Positions 12,667 through 23,860 of a stretch of DNA of 64,000 nucleotides are shown here, piece by piece. The translations under genes were made by a program, and so were the position numbers. This DNA comes from Polytrichum commune. Lineage: Eukaryota > Streptophyta > Polytrichopsida > Polytrichales > Polytrichaceae. Position 1 is the stretch's first letter. Each line of letters begins with the position of its first letter. The stretch is taken from assembly GCA_950295325.1 (NCBI GenBank), contig OX485804.1, positions 2,914,001 to 2,978,000 of the forward strand, given 5' to 3'. The notes beneath the pieces were generated by a model. That model made no database searches. It was not told the DNA's origin and saw only the letters and a program-made list of their open reading frames with translations.

Positions 12667-13080
12667 CCCGGGGATTGCACTTAAAGTTAAGATTAGGAAT
12701 ACACGTGAGTGCGTTTTAATGGCATACCCCCTACAATACTTGGCCTTAAAATAGTTCTTAAATTAAGACTTTTTAAGTGCCAAATCATTACGTATATATC
12801 TATCACTTGGTATAAATTTCAGGAAGTAAAGTTTTTAAAAATTATTTTAAAAAATGATAGAAGTTTGAACTAAAATGCGTTGTTTTTTGCTTCAAAAATC
12901 AATTTAAAAATATTTACAATTTAATTTTTTTTGAAATTTATACAACAAGAACTTTAGATTGTGTTTAACAACTTCATATTTTTTTAATAATTTTTAGATG
13001 ATTTTTTAGTACATACATAGGGGGGTCAAAAGTACGCACTCACGTGATTCCTAGTCTTAACTTTAAGTGCACTCCCCGAG
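12667..13080. mobile_element. hAT-like MITE with perfect 8-bp duplication
   Basis: AAGGGCTC at 12659-12666 is repeated exactly at 13081-13088. The left terminal repeat begins CCCGGGGATTGCACTTAAAG and the right end is TTTAAGTGCACTCCCCGAG. The inverted similarity extends about 48 bp, through TTAAGANTAGGAAT and CACGTGAGTGCG. An 8-bp duplication is typical of hAT. It is 414 bp, AT-rich and non-coding. A relative is at 16738-17233. Confidence 0.85.
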
Positions 13081-14066
13081 AAGGGCTCGAACCTTTGCGA
13101 TAGATAGCTAGTGAACACAAATGGATTATTGTGTGGTTGGTCGCCCTTTAATACTTTAAAGTTCTAAGAGGCCCCCACATGGTATAGTGGACTAATTGAG
13201 AAATGTATTGTTGAGGATGGAAATTAATTGCAGGGATGAATGTTCAAGATTAAGAAGCGTGGATGAATGGGAAGTCGAGGGACAAGTGGTTGGATGATAC
13301 TTATCTATGTAAAGCAAAGGGAAAGTGATTTAAGCATATAGATAAGGAGACTTCAGTTTATGTATAGAAAGACTTGAGACTTCTAAAAGTATCTCATAGA
13401 TACTATGTATAAATATGGCTCGGGGGAAGGAGAACACACATTATGTTTTGTGGTGTGTCTCTAGGTTGGGAGGTGAATTTTACTCAATAAATGATTGTTT
13501 TTATGAACTATTAGCGAGGTACGTTACACATGGCTTCTCTTTTGGAGAAGCCACGTGTTTATATCTGAATTATCAGATGTAGCAAGTTAGCAACCTTGCC
13601 ATATGAAGGTTTTTGTGACTATTATGGAGAAGGGAGTATAGGGTTTAGGGTTTAAAGGATTAGGGTAAACCCTAAACCTTATTGTGTAATTGTCAATCTG
13701 ACCCTAGATATTGGCACCAAACTTCGAAGTGCAAGAAGGAATGTTGCAAATTAGTAGAGCTCCTTTGGTTGAAGAGTTTCGCTCTTGAATTGAGCGCATA
13801 CGAGGTTTGCCACCATGTGAGCCATCTTTGAGCTCACTTGAGCTCTGTAAATGAGCTCAAAATTGGTTCTCCACTGTAGGAACTCATCATTGAGCTCACT
13901 TCAGCTCTTCAAAAAGTTTACATGCATTTATAACATATATTTCACGTTTAAATTATTTAACGTATGGCATATTGTAATTGTATTTCATCACCACTTTTAT
14001 CTATGTATTAGCATGGTTGACCTCATTGGAGGCCCCCAATAGGGGGAACATGTAGTGAGGTTGTAT
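13081..14066. other. No gene; telomere-like string and small hairpin
   Basis: GGGTTTAGGGTTTAAAGG and AGGGTAAACCCTAAACC occur at 13639-13680, a short interstitial telomere-type motif facing its own inversion. A hairpin ACACATGGCTTCTC / GAGAAGCCACGTGT sits at 13525-13560. Nothing else recognised. Confidence 0.5.
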
Positions 14067-14342
14067 CACTATATTCGTTAATTGGAGAGTTTTTCATGAT
14101 TTGGAGACTAATCAAGGACTTCAGGTCTGATATCGTGTTTAGTGCATGTTTTAATTATGATATAGATACTTATTATATTTAGAAATAAATAAATAAATAA
14201 ATATATATATATATATATTCCTCATGCATGAATATGTAGAAAGTTCGTTACCAATGTTCCCCACGTTCACAATATTGCATCCCAAACTATGAGTAAATTT
14301 GATTTTGAGACTTTTTGAAGTCTCCAATTAACGAATGTAGTG
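14067..14342. mobile_element. Non-autonomous element with CACTA...TAGTG ends
   Basis: The left end CACTATATTCGTTAATTGGA and the right end TCCAATTAACGAATGTAGTG are inverted complements. The terminal CACTA/TAGTG recalls En/Spm elements, but no clean 3-bp duplication is visible: flanks are TTGTAT and ATTTGT, which would give TTGT if AT belongs to the element. Relatives are at 34107, 57774 and 63124. Superfamily unresolved. Confidence 0.65.
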
Positions 14343-15094
14343 ATTTGTCCAATTGTGTTAAAAAATCACATTAACATAATGATGGTTTTGATCACTTACT
14401 CCCACTTTTTTTATGAAATATTGAACCTAGTGACATGGTCCAGTGGGGTGACCACGTGATCCTTGTGATGTATGGTTTGCATCATTAGGTGGAGAGTGAA
14501 CTCACAACATTTGCAAAGCAAAGCAAAGACGAGTCTTAATCACCCCAACATCAATTTGTTATTGCTTCTCCTCTCTTCCAAAGAATGGAAGTTGATTTGA
14601 GGACTAGGTAATCACCATCCGCATTGTTAGGGGCCTAATATTATACCATTTATTTGAATTGAATGTGGACTTGTAAACGGTGTGGATGTGAGTTAGAGTA
14701 ATTCCTTCACATTAAAGTGGAACCACATGATGTACCACAGACTTAACGAGCAAATCTGTGAAATTCATCACATGCCATGATGTGTTGAGATTCACCTTAT
14801 ATGTATGATTGTAACACATATATTAGTCACATGTGATTCACAACATGTCACATGTGTTTAGGGTGCAAGAAATTGTACAAATTGCTAACATTATTGAATA
14901 TTGTATGTAGGAAATTGTGGGCCTCCAGAGCAAGGGGTGGAAAATGTTGTAATTATGGACTAGGCTTTCATCTAGTTTCACGTAAATGTTAGTCTGATGC
15001 TACCCCTACTATGTTCATCATGAAACCATGATCCAACATTTGCCATGTATTTTAAAACCTTTTCAAATCTGAACGGTTGCTCAATTAGACCCAA
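14343..15094. other. No recognised gene
   Basis: AT-rich sequence with only short chance ORFs; no repeat partner noticed within the window. Confidence 0.4.
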
Positions 15095-15560
15095 TTGTGT
15101 TGGTGTTTAACCCTCAAACAACAAGTATGCATGTGTTATTTGATTGATGAAACACTTACATTTGAATGGTGCATGGTTTGGTGAGGATCTGAGAACAAAC
15201 ACCATGATTAGAAGAGATTAAACTACATCTTCAAACTTCATTAACTATTTTACACTCAGTGGTCAACATTGTTAGGGACATCTATGTATTCATTTTAGAA
15301 TTTAACACAAATGCATGCACTTCTGATAATCAACACTAAATTAAGGGAGGTTTGATTTTCAATCTGATATATGTTGATGTTTCATCATAGATTTACTAAT
15401 TCAAAACAAATTTCAAGAGTTAAATCTAATCATTGCAAGATGGAGAACATGATTAACTAACCGTATAAGGTAGACAACCATTATTTGGTTAATTTTCTTA
15501 TTGAGACACCTATATTTGTGTGGTATGTGATTTGGTGTGGCTCCAAGATGGTGCCAAAAA
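15095..15560 (+). repeat. Dispersed repeat B, plus orientation
   Basis: Contains AAGTATGCATGTGTTATTTG and GGTTTGGTGAGGATCTGAG, shared with 18660-18910 and 19095-19345 and in reverse with 2565-2900. An overlapping minus ORF at 15413-15664 is a by-product of the repeat: its counterpart at 18561-18776 shows related peptides. Confidence 0.6.
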
Positions 15561-15954
15561 AACTTGTGTCCAAAAGAAAATGGAAAATGTGTTGAAAATA
15601 TTCTAACCATTCTAGACTTAATGATTGACATAATTGGGGGGGAGGGGTCTATATGACCATTCAATAATCACAAGGATCTTCACTTCAATAACGAATGAGA
15701 TACCCATATGGCTCCAAAACTGATGAGGAAAGTGGCTACGGCCTAAAATTAGATTTGCCAAACATCTTCTACAAATTGTGTGGTCCATATCTTAAGTGAT
15801 TCAAATGGCTTAGTTGAAAAAAAGGTAACCATTGAAGACCCACCTACCTTAACATTTGCATGATACTAGGTGCTCGTGTTGGTTATTGGAGAGATATCAA
15901 GAGGCACTGGGACAGATGGCTATATATATATATATATATATGAGTAGCTCAATG

Positions 15955-16743
15955 GACAAGAGAAACCAACCGCTAGTTACAGATAAACTGGTTAAGTTTG
16001 AAAATAACCAGATGAAGTTCAAATCTTCAAGAAAGTTACCAATCATTGTAGAGAAATCTATGGAACATGTTTCAAATTACAGCCTAACCTCCTTAATGTG
16101 ACTCTTCCTCTTATATCCCCAAACCCTCGGGAAAAAATGTTCTCAATTTAAATCTTTCTCATTGTCACATTTCTCTCCCCATATATCACGGGTTGTGACA
16201 TTGAAGTAATCCACCAAAACCTTCAAACCACACGCTCGCACGCACCACGTTGTCATCATTGTCATTATTACAATGTTGACTCTATGCTATTCCATAATGT
16301 CACATGCTAAACTAGTTTTTATTTTTACTTTTAATCACGCATCCACGTCAATACTACAAACTTCCTCAATATCACGTGCACTTTGGTTGCCACATGCGGA
16401 ATATTAGGGAGGTTAGAGTGTAATAAAGAAAAAACCGAAAAACCCCAACAAGTAACCGACTGGATTCGAAAAACACTAGAACTTTGATAGATTATGTCCC
16501 AAAAAACCCCGGACACCGATGTAGCTGGTCTTGATCTCCTTATATGTTAACACTACAAACCTCATTAATATCACGTGCACTTTGGTTGCCACATGCGTAA
16601 CAATAGAGAGATTAAAATGTAATAAAACTAAAAAACCCGAAAATCACAACAAGTAACCGGCTGGATTTGGAAACACTAGACCTTTGACCGATTATGTCCC
16701 AAAATTCCCCCAGACACTGATCTTGATCTCCTTGTATCTCAGG
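15955..16743 (+). repeat. Repeat A interrupted by MITE C, then duplicated 3' half
   Basis: Repeat A runs 15955-16077, is split by MITE C (16080-16420), and resumes to about 16545. The chimeric junction unit (right end of MITE C plus 3' half of repeat A) is then repeated at 16546-16737 and again at 17234-17437, so amplification happened after the insertion. Confidence 0.75.
16080..16420. mobile_element. TA-flanked MITE, family C, copy 3, nested in repeat A
   Basis: Ends are CAGCCTAACCTCCTTAATGT and AATATTAGGGAGGTTAGAGTG. TA at 16078-16079 and 16421-16422. The uninterrupted repeat A copy near 5510 reads AAATTAATAAGG where this copy reads AAAT-TA-[element]-TA-ATAAAG, so the TA duplication is confirmed by a paralogous empty site. 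Confidence 0.88.
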
Positions 16744-17233
16744 GAGTGCACTATTCATTAAAACCAAGCATCACGTGCGTGCATGCCCCTTATTAAAATA
16801 CCCCTGTATACATTTTATTTTTGCTAAAATCAAGCAATATACTTACAAATCTCATTGCTTCAAAATACATTTCCATACGTATACAAGGGTCCAAAAACAA
16901 ATACAGAAATTGTATATAACATGTGTACAAATGTTTGGAAATGCAAAAATATGGCCCTATTATATGTATAATATCAAATCATGGATTTTTAGTTATAAAG
17001 TCGTTACTTAGTGGATGAAAAAACACATGATTCTTGGTCCAAGTCTGACTTGAACGCGTAAACGCGTAAATGCGTACTTTACATATATTTTTCTATAGCC
17101 TCATGTATATCTACTTCTTGCTTAATAGCAATATGTCTCTTGTACGTACATTTTGTACATGCTTGTTTTAAATAATACCCCTTTTGTGCACCCACGTGTA
17201 TAAATACAGTACTTGAACAGTGCACTCCCTGGG
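16738..17233. mobile_element. hAT-like MITE with 8-bp duplication, copy 2
   Basis: The left end CTCAGGGAGTGCACTATTCA and the right end TGAACAGTGCACTCCCTGGG are inverted complements. Flanks CCTTGTAT (16730-16737) and CCTCGTAT (17234-17241) differ at one base. It sits between two tandem copies of the repeat A/MITE C chimeric unit. The terminus matches that of 12667-13080. A 78-codon ORF inside shows no transposase motif. Confidence 0.8.
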
Positions 17234-17437
17234 CCTCGTATGCTAACACTACATACCTCCTTAATATCACGTGCACTTTGGTTGCCACATGCATAACATT
17301 AGTGAGGTTAGAACGTAACAAAGAAAAAGCCGAAAAATCACAACAAGTAACCAGCTGGAATCGGAAAACAGTAGACCATCGACCGATTATGTCCCAAAAA
17401 TTCCCTGGACACTGATGTAGCTGGTCTTGACCTCCTC
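17234..17437 (+). repeat. Third copy of the repeat A / MITE C chimeric unit
   Basis: Begins with AATATCACGTGCACTTTGGT (MITE C right end) and continues into AACAAGTAACC and GATTATGTCCCAAAAATTCC of repeat A. Confidence 0.75.
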
Positions 17438-18479
17438 GTATGTATGGTCGTGACACTGTCGCCGCTTGCATGGTCGTTGGAGGTAAATGGCAGATGGGAA
17501 GGGGCTTAAAGGGAAGTGACTTAAATGAAAGAGACCCCACTCCACTCTCTGCCACATCAATCATTCTTGCTTTAACTTACACCAGTCCACACCATTGGGA
17601 TCCACCGACCGCACGGATTCGCACTGGCCCCGGCTCTGCTGCAGTTGCTTGTTTGCTTGCCTGCTTCCCTTGATTAAGTTATCAGATACCCCACCCTTGG
17701 ATTTGGACCTGCGCTTCTGGCAGTTGCTATCATCGGACATGCTGAATATATTCTTCATATTTGAGTATTTATTATGCGAAGGATGCGAAGTGGGTCGGTC
17801 TCGATCGTCCGGGAGTTTCGGTCGAAGGTGACAGCAGATGGGAGGGTTTGAAGGATAGTGAGTCATTGGTATCAATTCTTTGTCACTACAAGGTAGAGAC
17901 AGGTTTCTGAATCTCTCTATTAGTCTCTTAGAATTTGGGAATCTAAAATGTATTTTATAGTGGCAAAGAATCAGTTGCAACAACTTGTGATCTTTGTAGT
18001 GTCGTTGTTGTATGTATGGGTGTGAGGTTTTGTGAGCCTTACGTGGACACTCTTCTTGATTTGAAACATCTTCTTAAGTGGTACATGACAAGGTTTGTAG
18101 TTTGAAAAGTGACACGTGTTGCAATAGGATTGGAATATGTGCTCGGAATATAAACATTGATCATGGCTCGATAATGACATTTAGGAGAACTTATGTGATC
18201 GTTGAAAGAGTAAGAGGATCTTCATTTTGACCTCTTATGATTTTTGCATCTCAGTTTCAGGAGTGCGGTTCATAAAAGTTGAGATGACAATCTTTGTGAT
18301 TTAGCTATTACTTATCGAACAAATCAATTCTCGAATCGATTAGCGGTCGAATATGTATGTGGAGCTGGAAGTGGGCAACTATAGACTACCAATCAAATAT
18401 GATCAAGAACCCCCCGAGTTACGGTGGTTGCAATTCACCTAGTCAAATTGATCAATTTGATGGTAAGGTTAAAAGATGG
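17438..18479. other. No recognised gene
   Basis: Several overlapping ORFs of 60-140 codons occur on both strands (largest 17561-17983 minus), but they mutually overlap and contain no motif I can place. Confidence 0.4.
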
Positions 18480-19345
18480 GAAGGTTGAGTGAAGTGCTAA
18501 CCCTAAAACAAACACCAATTGTAAAGTCGTGAAAATCTTCTCAACTGCAAATCCCTTCCTTCAGTTTAGTTGAAATACAAATCTAGGAGTGTTGTACATT
18601 GGTAACCATTTAAGAAAAATGTTTGCATTAGATTCATATATCTTATTGCCCACAAAAGAATCACGTATTGTAAAGTATGCATGTGTTATTTGATTGTTTT
18701 TCTTAATCGGACACCTATATTTGAATGGTGTGTGATCAAGTGAGACTCTTCGAACAAACATCATAAGGACTGACACGTTTCAAAAAGATTGAACTAGGTA
18801 TGTCGTCAAATTTTAATTAATCACTCTACACTTTACAATCAATGCAATGGAAGGGATCTAATTATTCATTGAAGGCGGCAACAGACACATTGCAATTCCG
18901 ATAATCATGACGAAATAATGGAAGGTCCACTTTCGAATCCGATCATTGTTGATGCGTACAGATAGTAAATTGCAAGTGATCCTTACAAGACGGAAACACA
19001 CAAAAACTAACCGAGTAACACATTCCCCATGACCTCGGTTTCATCATTCGTAGAGGCCCGGGGTGACGGAATTCTCCACTGATGTGGTGTGAGGCATGCC
19101 GGTGTTATTCAGTTACTTTCCTTAGTCAGACACATAGTATATTTGATTGGTTTGTGGTTGGGTGAGGATCAAAGACCAAACACCATAAAATCACATTCTC
19201 ATTGAATGATGAGATTGAATTACATCTTTAAATTATATTAACTATTCCACACTCAACAATGAACACAATTGGGAGGGCCTATGTAATCATTGGTTTAGGC
19301 ACCAACAGACATGCACTTCCAATAACCGTAATCGAATAACTTTCA
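18480..19345 (+). repeat. Repeat B, two tandem-like diverged copies
   Basis: Copies at about 18660-18910 and 19095-19345 share, in order, TTATT(T/C)(G/A)NTT..., GACACNTANTATTTGAATGG-like, and the ACTATTCCACACTCAACAAT / CACTCTACACTTTACAATCA blocks with repeat B at 15095. Confidence 0.55.
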
Positions 19346-19990
19346 ATCCGGTTTTCCTGGTGACATTTCATCACGCTGCATTCTGCTAAGACAAGCCACA
19401 GATTTGAAGCTGTAAATTGGATCAGTAGAGGAAGAAGAAGAAGGTTACTCAAAACTAACCAAATAACTCCCGCATCATTCGCTTAACCTGACATGGCCAC
19501 GTCTACTTCGAATCGAGAAGTGGCCAGCCAGCCGGCCGGTCCTCCTCGCACACCTAATCATATTGATTAAAGGTGACGGGAAGCTTTAAGATGGGAAGTG
19601 CCAACCCCTCGTGTGAGCGAGGGAGAGAGCAGGCAGGCGGCTGCAGGATCCGATCTGATTTGCTCCTCCCCCTCTTGACAGACAGACAGGCCTGACAGAA
19701 GCTAGCTATGACAAGCTACGCTACCTCTCTCTCTCCACATAACTTTTATACGGTGCTTGAAGAGGAGAGCTTGAGGCGTGTACGTGTCCCATGCTCAAAC
19801 CCCCTGCCACCTCTACCTCACCTCACCTTACATATATACTCCCCCCATCATTAACTTCCTTCCTCCTTCCTCCTCCTCCCCCCTCGGCTGCCGCTTTCGT
19901 GTGGCGCCTGCCATAACTTCCTCACTCATCACTGACACACGTCCACCCGCGCATGGGTTCCTCTCCTCCGGCGGTGCCTTCATTTCCGTG
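19346..19990. other. CT-rich, promoter-like but geneless stretch
   Basis: Contains GAGAGAG and CTCTCTCTCTC tracts and CCTCCTTCCTCCTCCTCCCC near 19860-19880, reminiscent of plant 5' leaders, followed directly by repeat A derivatives. The 100-codon ORF at 19778-20080 runs into the repeat and is not supported. The block 19920-20000 recurs in diverged form at 21355-21440. Confidence 0.35.
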
Positions 19991-19991
19991 T

Positions 19992-20780
19992 GCTTACATT
20001 ACACTCTCCAATCACACAGAATCTCCCTCAGGGGAAGAGAATCTTCGAGTCTGGACTGGTGTTGCTGCGTTGTATTTTAACCCTCTCTCCAGCGCAACGT
20101 CCGGAGAGGTTAATTTTTGGGCGTGATCGGTCGAGACTCTAGTGCTTCCCAGTCTGGCCGGTTACATGTTGACATCTTTCGGTTTTCCTATACCAATGTT
20201 CTCTACATTCCTCTAAAAGTGATCAGCATACTCCATCCTTCATTTCTGTCTACTTACATTACACTCTCCAATTACACAGAAATCGTCTTCAGGGAGAGAG
20301 AATCTTTGAGTCTAGACTGGTGTTATGTTGTATTGAACCCTGTATCTGGGGCAGCGTCCGGGAAGATTTTTGGGCATGATCGGTCGAGATCCTAGTGTTT
20401 CCAAGTCCGGCCAGTGACATGTTGACATCTTTTGGTTTTTCTATACCAATATATGGGGAATATTCTTTAAATTCCTCTAAAAGTGATGAGCATACTCCAT
20501 CCTTGATTTCCATCTACTTACATTACACTCTCCAATCGCATCTTCAGGGAGAGAGAATCTTCGAGTCTCGACTGGTGTTACGTTGTAAAGGACCCTGTCT
20601 CCGGCACAGCAGTCCGGGAAGATTAATTTTTGGGCGTGATTGGTTGAGATCCTGGTGTTTCCAAGTCCAGCCAGTTACATGTTGACAGCTATCGGTTTTT
20701 CTTTACCAATATTGGGGAATATTCTCTAGATTCCTCTAAAATGATTGGTATTTTTCGTGAAGTCTGCAACTTCAACTGGT
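19992..20780 (-). repeat. ~262-bp tandem array built from repeat A
   Basis: CTTACATTACACTCTCCAAT starts at 19992, 20253 and 20517. Each unit carries the repeat A segment from GGGCGTGATCGGTCGAGA to ATTCCTCTAAAA. The last unit runs into a fuller repeat A copy that is split by MITE F at 20815. Confidence 0.8.
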
Positions 20781-20814
20781 TATTCCTCAAACTCAACTGG
20801 TTCATTTGCAACTA

Positions 20815-21033
20815 CACTGAATCATCCATTTAGTGCGGGTTACCATTTGGGAGTTACGTATTGCTATGACATTTTAATGAGAGTATCACTTGTTACCCAA
20901 ATAACATTAGTGGTTAGTATGCACACTGAAGAATATGGTATAACTAAGCTGGTAAATAATGATAAGGTCGGTAAAAAAGCTATAGCAACACGTACCTCCA
21001 ACCGGGAACCCACTCAAATGGGACGATTTAGTG
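20815..21033. mobile_element. Foldback MITE, family F, copy 2
   Basis: TA flanks at 20813-20814 and 21034-21035. Arms include TTTAGTGCGGGTTACCATTT and the complement-like GAACCCACTCAAATGGGACG. The central segment (AGTATGCACACTGAAGAATA) is the reverse complement of that in the copy at 7602-7818, so the two copies lie in opposite orientation at the same repeat A site. Confidence 0.78.
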
Positions 21034-21035
21034 TA

Positions 21036-21300
21036 GTTGTAGGTTCACCCTGTTCATTGATCCGGGGATAATTTTAGGCATAATTGGTTGAGACCCTAGT
21101 GTTCTCAAGTCCAACTGGTTACATTTTGACATCTTTCAGTCTTTCTTTATTAATTTGAGATGTTTTCCATAAATTCCTCTGAAATGATGAGTATTTTTCC
21201 TGAAGTCTTGAACATTGACCGGTTATTTCTCAAACTCAACCGGTTGATCTGTAACTAGCTTCGGTCCTCCCTGTTCATTGTTTTAACCCTTATTGGCACC
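21036..21300 (-). repeat. Repeat A, partial copies
   Basis: The tail of the split copy (GTTGTAGGTTCACCC) is followed by another copy from GGCATAATTGGTTGAGACCC to CTCAACCGGTTGATCTG, which has no MITE at the TA site (AACTAGCTTCGG). Confidence 0.65.
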
Positions 21301-21614
21301 AGTTTACAGTTATGTAGCCTAAGCGGTATTTTATTCCAGTATTCCCTAATAATTTTCTCACTCATCACTGACACACGTTCACCTGTGCATGGATTCCACT
21401 CCCCTTTGATGGTGCCTTCATTGTAGTCTACTTACATTATCATTCACCATGGGGAGGTCACTGTTCCAATTTTATTAAACCACATGATAAAAAGTACATG
21501 GTATTCTTAATTCAAGAGAATAAAAGTTCATACAAATTTCAAAATTGTTATAGCTTGGATGAAACAACACATACAATATTATATCTAAAATTGGGTAGGT
21601 GAAAAATATAGGTA

Positions 21615-22606
21615 CAGTCCTACCTCTTTAATACGACACTCGATAATACGACAACCTCGATATTATGACACAAATTTCGTAAACCAAACTTCCTAGTTCA
21701 AATCTACCTCTATACTACGACTATGACAATGTTAATAGGACACTCCTAGACCCCCCAAATGTCATATTATAGAGGTAATAAATGCATTTATATGGTGGGT
21801 CCCACACACTTATATATACATAAATACATAATTTATTTTAAATTCATAAATCTTATACATATGAAGTTTGGATTAAGGAAGTTTAAATGTAAAATGATGA
21901 AATAAACATGAGAACCATGGGAACTAGGTTCTCTTTCTAAAACCCTACTCATGAGGACCAAAGAGAAAAATCGAGATTGATCAAGGAGTCCGAAGACCTG
22001 GCCCTTCTTATATCAAAAGTGCAGCTTGGATCAGATGAGATGCCATTTGAAGAGTATGTGGTAATGGAAGGTGACGACATCATTGAGGCTGAATATTGCA
22101 TGTCAGAGCTGGTTGATATGGCCTTAGGACAGAGAATAGAGCCAGTTAGTTTGGACCTTACTGTTGAGACCGTAAACCCTTTAGGTGTTGATGAGAGACC
22201 TCCACCTATTGTGAAACTGACGGATGCTCAACAACATGCTCAGCTATTAGCTACATCTTTTATGGACAATTCATTAGACTTCACTCCCGCAAATATGATG
22301 AAATTGCAGGGCATAATAGAGAAGCTCAATAAGATATATGTTGCTAACTTGAAGTGGCAACATCAGCGGACTATTGATTCCTTCTTCAAGTCCACATAGG
22401 TTTAGTGAGGAGAATTTGCATATTTGTAATACATTTGAAAGAATACTCATTTTTACATATGGAAAAATATCTCAAGTGTGTTTTTATGAAGTACCTCGTT
22501 ATTGTGACAACCAGGTCCAATTTGTCATATTATTGAATATGTGACACCTCGATAATACGACCTTTTTCTCGTTTCCCAAACGTGTCATATTAAAGAGGTA
22601 GGACTG
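21615..22606 (+). mobile_element. Pogo/Tigger-type element, deletion derivative, intact termini
   Basis: Terminal inverted repeats CAGTCCTACCTCTTTAATAC (left) and TATTAAAGAGGTAGGACTG (right) are near-perfect complements, each directly flanked by TA (21613-21614 and 22607-22608), the standard duplication of Tc1/mariner/pogo elements. Subterminal blocks CTCGATAATACGAC and CCTCGATAATACGACC repeat inside both ends. It is only 992 bp and keeps just the C-terminal coding part of a transposase. Confidence 0.9.
21941..22399 (+). pseudogene. C-terminal fragment of pogo/Tigger transposase
   Basis: The frame is open from 21941, just after an in-frame TAA, to the TAG at 22397; no ATG near its beginning marks a true start. 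The acidic region rich in D/E, the helical segment DFTPANMMKLQGIIEKLNKI and the ending QRTIDSFFKS resemble the C-terminus of Tigger/jerky-type DDE transposases, which often end in a QxTIxxFF motif. The CENP-B-like DNA-binding domain and the DDE catalytic core are absent, removed by internal deletion. Its position inside matched pogo-type termini supports the assignment. It cannot encode an active enzyme. Confidence 0.75.
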
Positions 22607-23204
22607 TAGTCTTATAGTTTTAATCGTAAAGTGAGGTCTATTATATCTCGAGGAATGAGGAGTTTATATGAGGTTCAATGAATGTCTTCGGATTGGATGA
22701 GAAGTTGCCTCGATTGATTAGAAGTCATCGAGTTTAGATTAACCCTAAACTTGGGGTGGTCATTGAGAGTTTCAAGATAGTGCTGGATTTGTTTCAAAAT
22801 AGTGATGCAACTAGGTCCCATTCAATTTGATTTGCAAGTGCCGCTAATGTATTGGAATTTTAAAAAAAAAATTAAAATTTATGGTTTTTGTTTATGGATT
22901 AACATCAATTTATTTTAAAATTCCAATATTTTGATACATGGTGTAGTTTACAAACAAAATTTAAGTCTATAAAATAAGTTCACGGTGTATATAATATTTA
23001 CCTATGGGGTATTTAAAAATACCTCAAAGCACTCTTGTATCTACTAATAGGGTGCCAATTACTTTTTTAAGATAAATAGCCCATCTTTAATTAACCCCTG
23101 ACTGCATGTGGTTTACAAAAGTGTATAGCTTGTGATCTACGTAGGTCTTACAATCTTCATCACACATAATCTCCATCAAGTAGAGAATCTTCAAGTGTAG
23201 ACAA
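22607..23204. other. No recognised gene
   Basis: AT-rich sequence. A poly-A/T patch lies near 22862-22880. No ORF or repeat assignment. Confidence 0.4.
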
Positions 23205-23860
23205 ATGAACGGGGAGAATTGGCTGCTACACTAGATATTGTATTTAGTGTGATATGATATTTTATGTCATTATGGTAAGTTTTTCAATGACATTATGGTA
23301 TTTATATGCATGTACTTGTCACCCAACTTACTTTTAGTTCATCCACTTTTGATACATTCTGCATCCTAACATATCTGTAATGAAATATTGTCATGGATGA
23401 TTGAAATTTGGATGGAAAAACACTTAGTAATTGACAATAATTGCGACATCATAAATCTATAATGCCCAAATTTATGTATAAGGAATGACCAATAATGTTA
23501 GGTTTACATGTAATGTTGGTTACACTACATTGGCAGTTTACAATCAATGTTGAGCAAGACAAATAAAATTGGTGACACTAAATACAATATTAATGAAGAT
23601 GATCCGGTTGAGTTTGAGAAATAACTTATTGAAGTTCAAGACTCCCGGAAAGTTACCCATCATTTAAGAGGAATCTATGAGATTTAATAAAGGAAAACCG
23701 GAAGATGTCAACATGTGACTACTAACTGGGTGGACTTGGAAGTTGAAACCATTGGGATCTCGACTGACTACGCCAAAAAATATTCCTGCACACTGGTCTA
23801 GACTGGTTTTACATTGTATTCAACCCTTATTGGCACCGGTTTTATATGTATAGTTTTCTT
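23205..23860 (+). repeat. Repeat A split by MITE D
   Basis: Begins AACGGGGAGAATTGGCTGC, is interrupted by the MITE at 23229-23594, resumes with GATCCGGTTGAGTTTGAG, and continues through GGAAAACCGGAAGATG to TATTGGCACCGG. Confidence 0.7.
23229..23594. mobile_element. TA-flanked MITE, family D, copy 2
   Basis: The left end CACTAGATATTGTATTTAGTG follows TA at 23227-23228; the right end is eroded (AATACAATATTAATG). The interior aligns with 634-1005, including GTCATGGATGATTGAAATTTGGATG. It fills the same TA of repeat A that MITE F occupies elsewhere. Confidence 0.65.

Noticed and set aside
13639-13680. True telomere or chromosome end
   Set aside because: Only two or three degenerate CCCTAAA units occur, flanked by ordinary sequence on both sides.
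14067-14342. Firm assignment to the CACTA (En/Spm) superfamily
   Set aside because: The CACTA/TAGTG ends fit, but the expected 3-bp target duplication is not seen here or at 34107.
17079-17564. 161-codon minus-strand ORF
   Set aside because: It crosses the right end of a hAT-like MITE and a repeat A fragment, so it is a chance frame through repeats.
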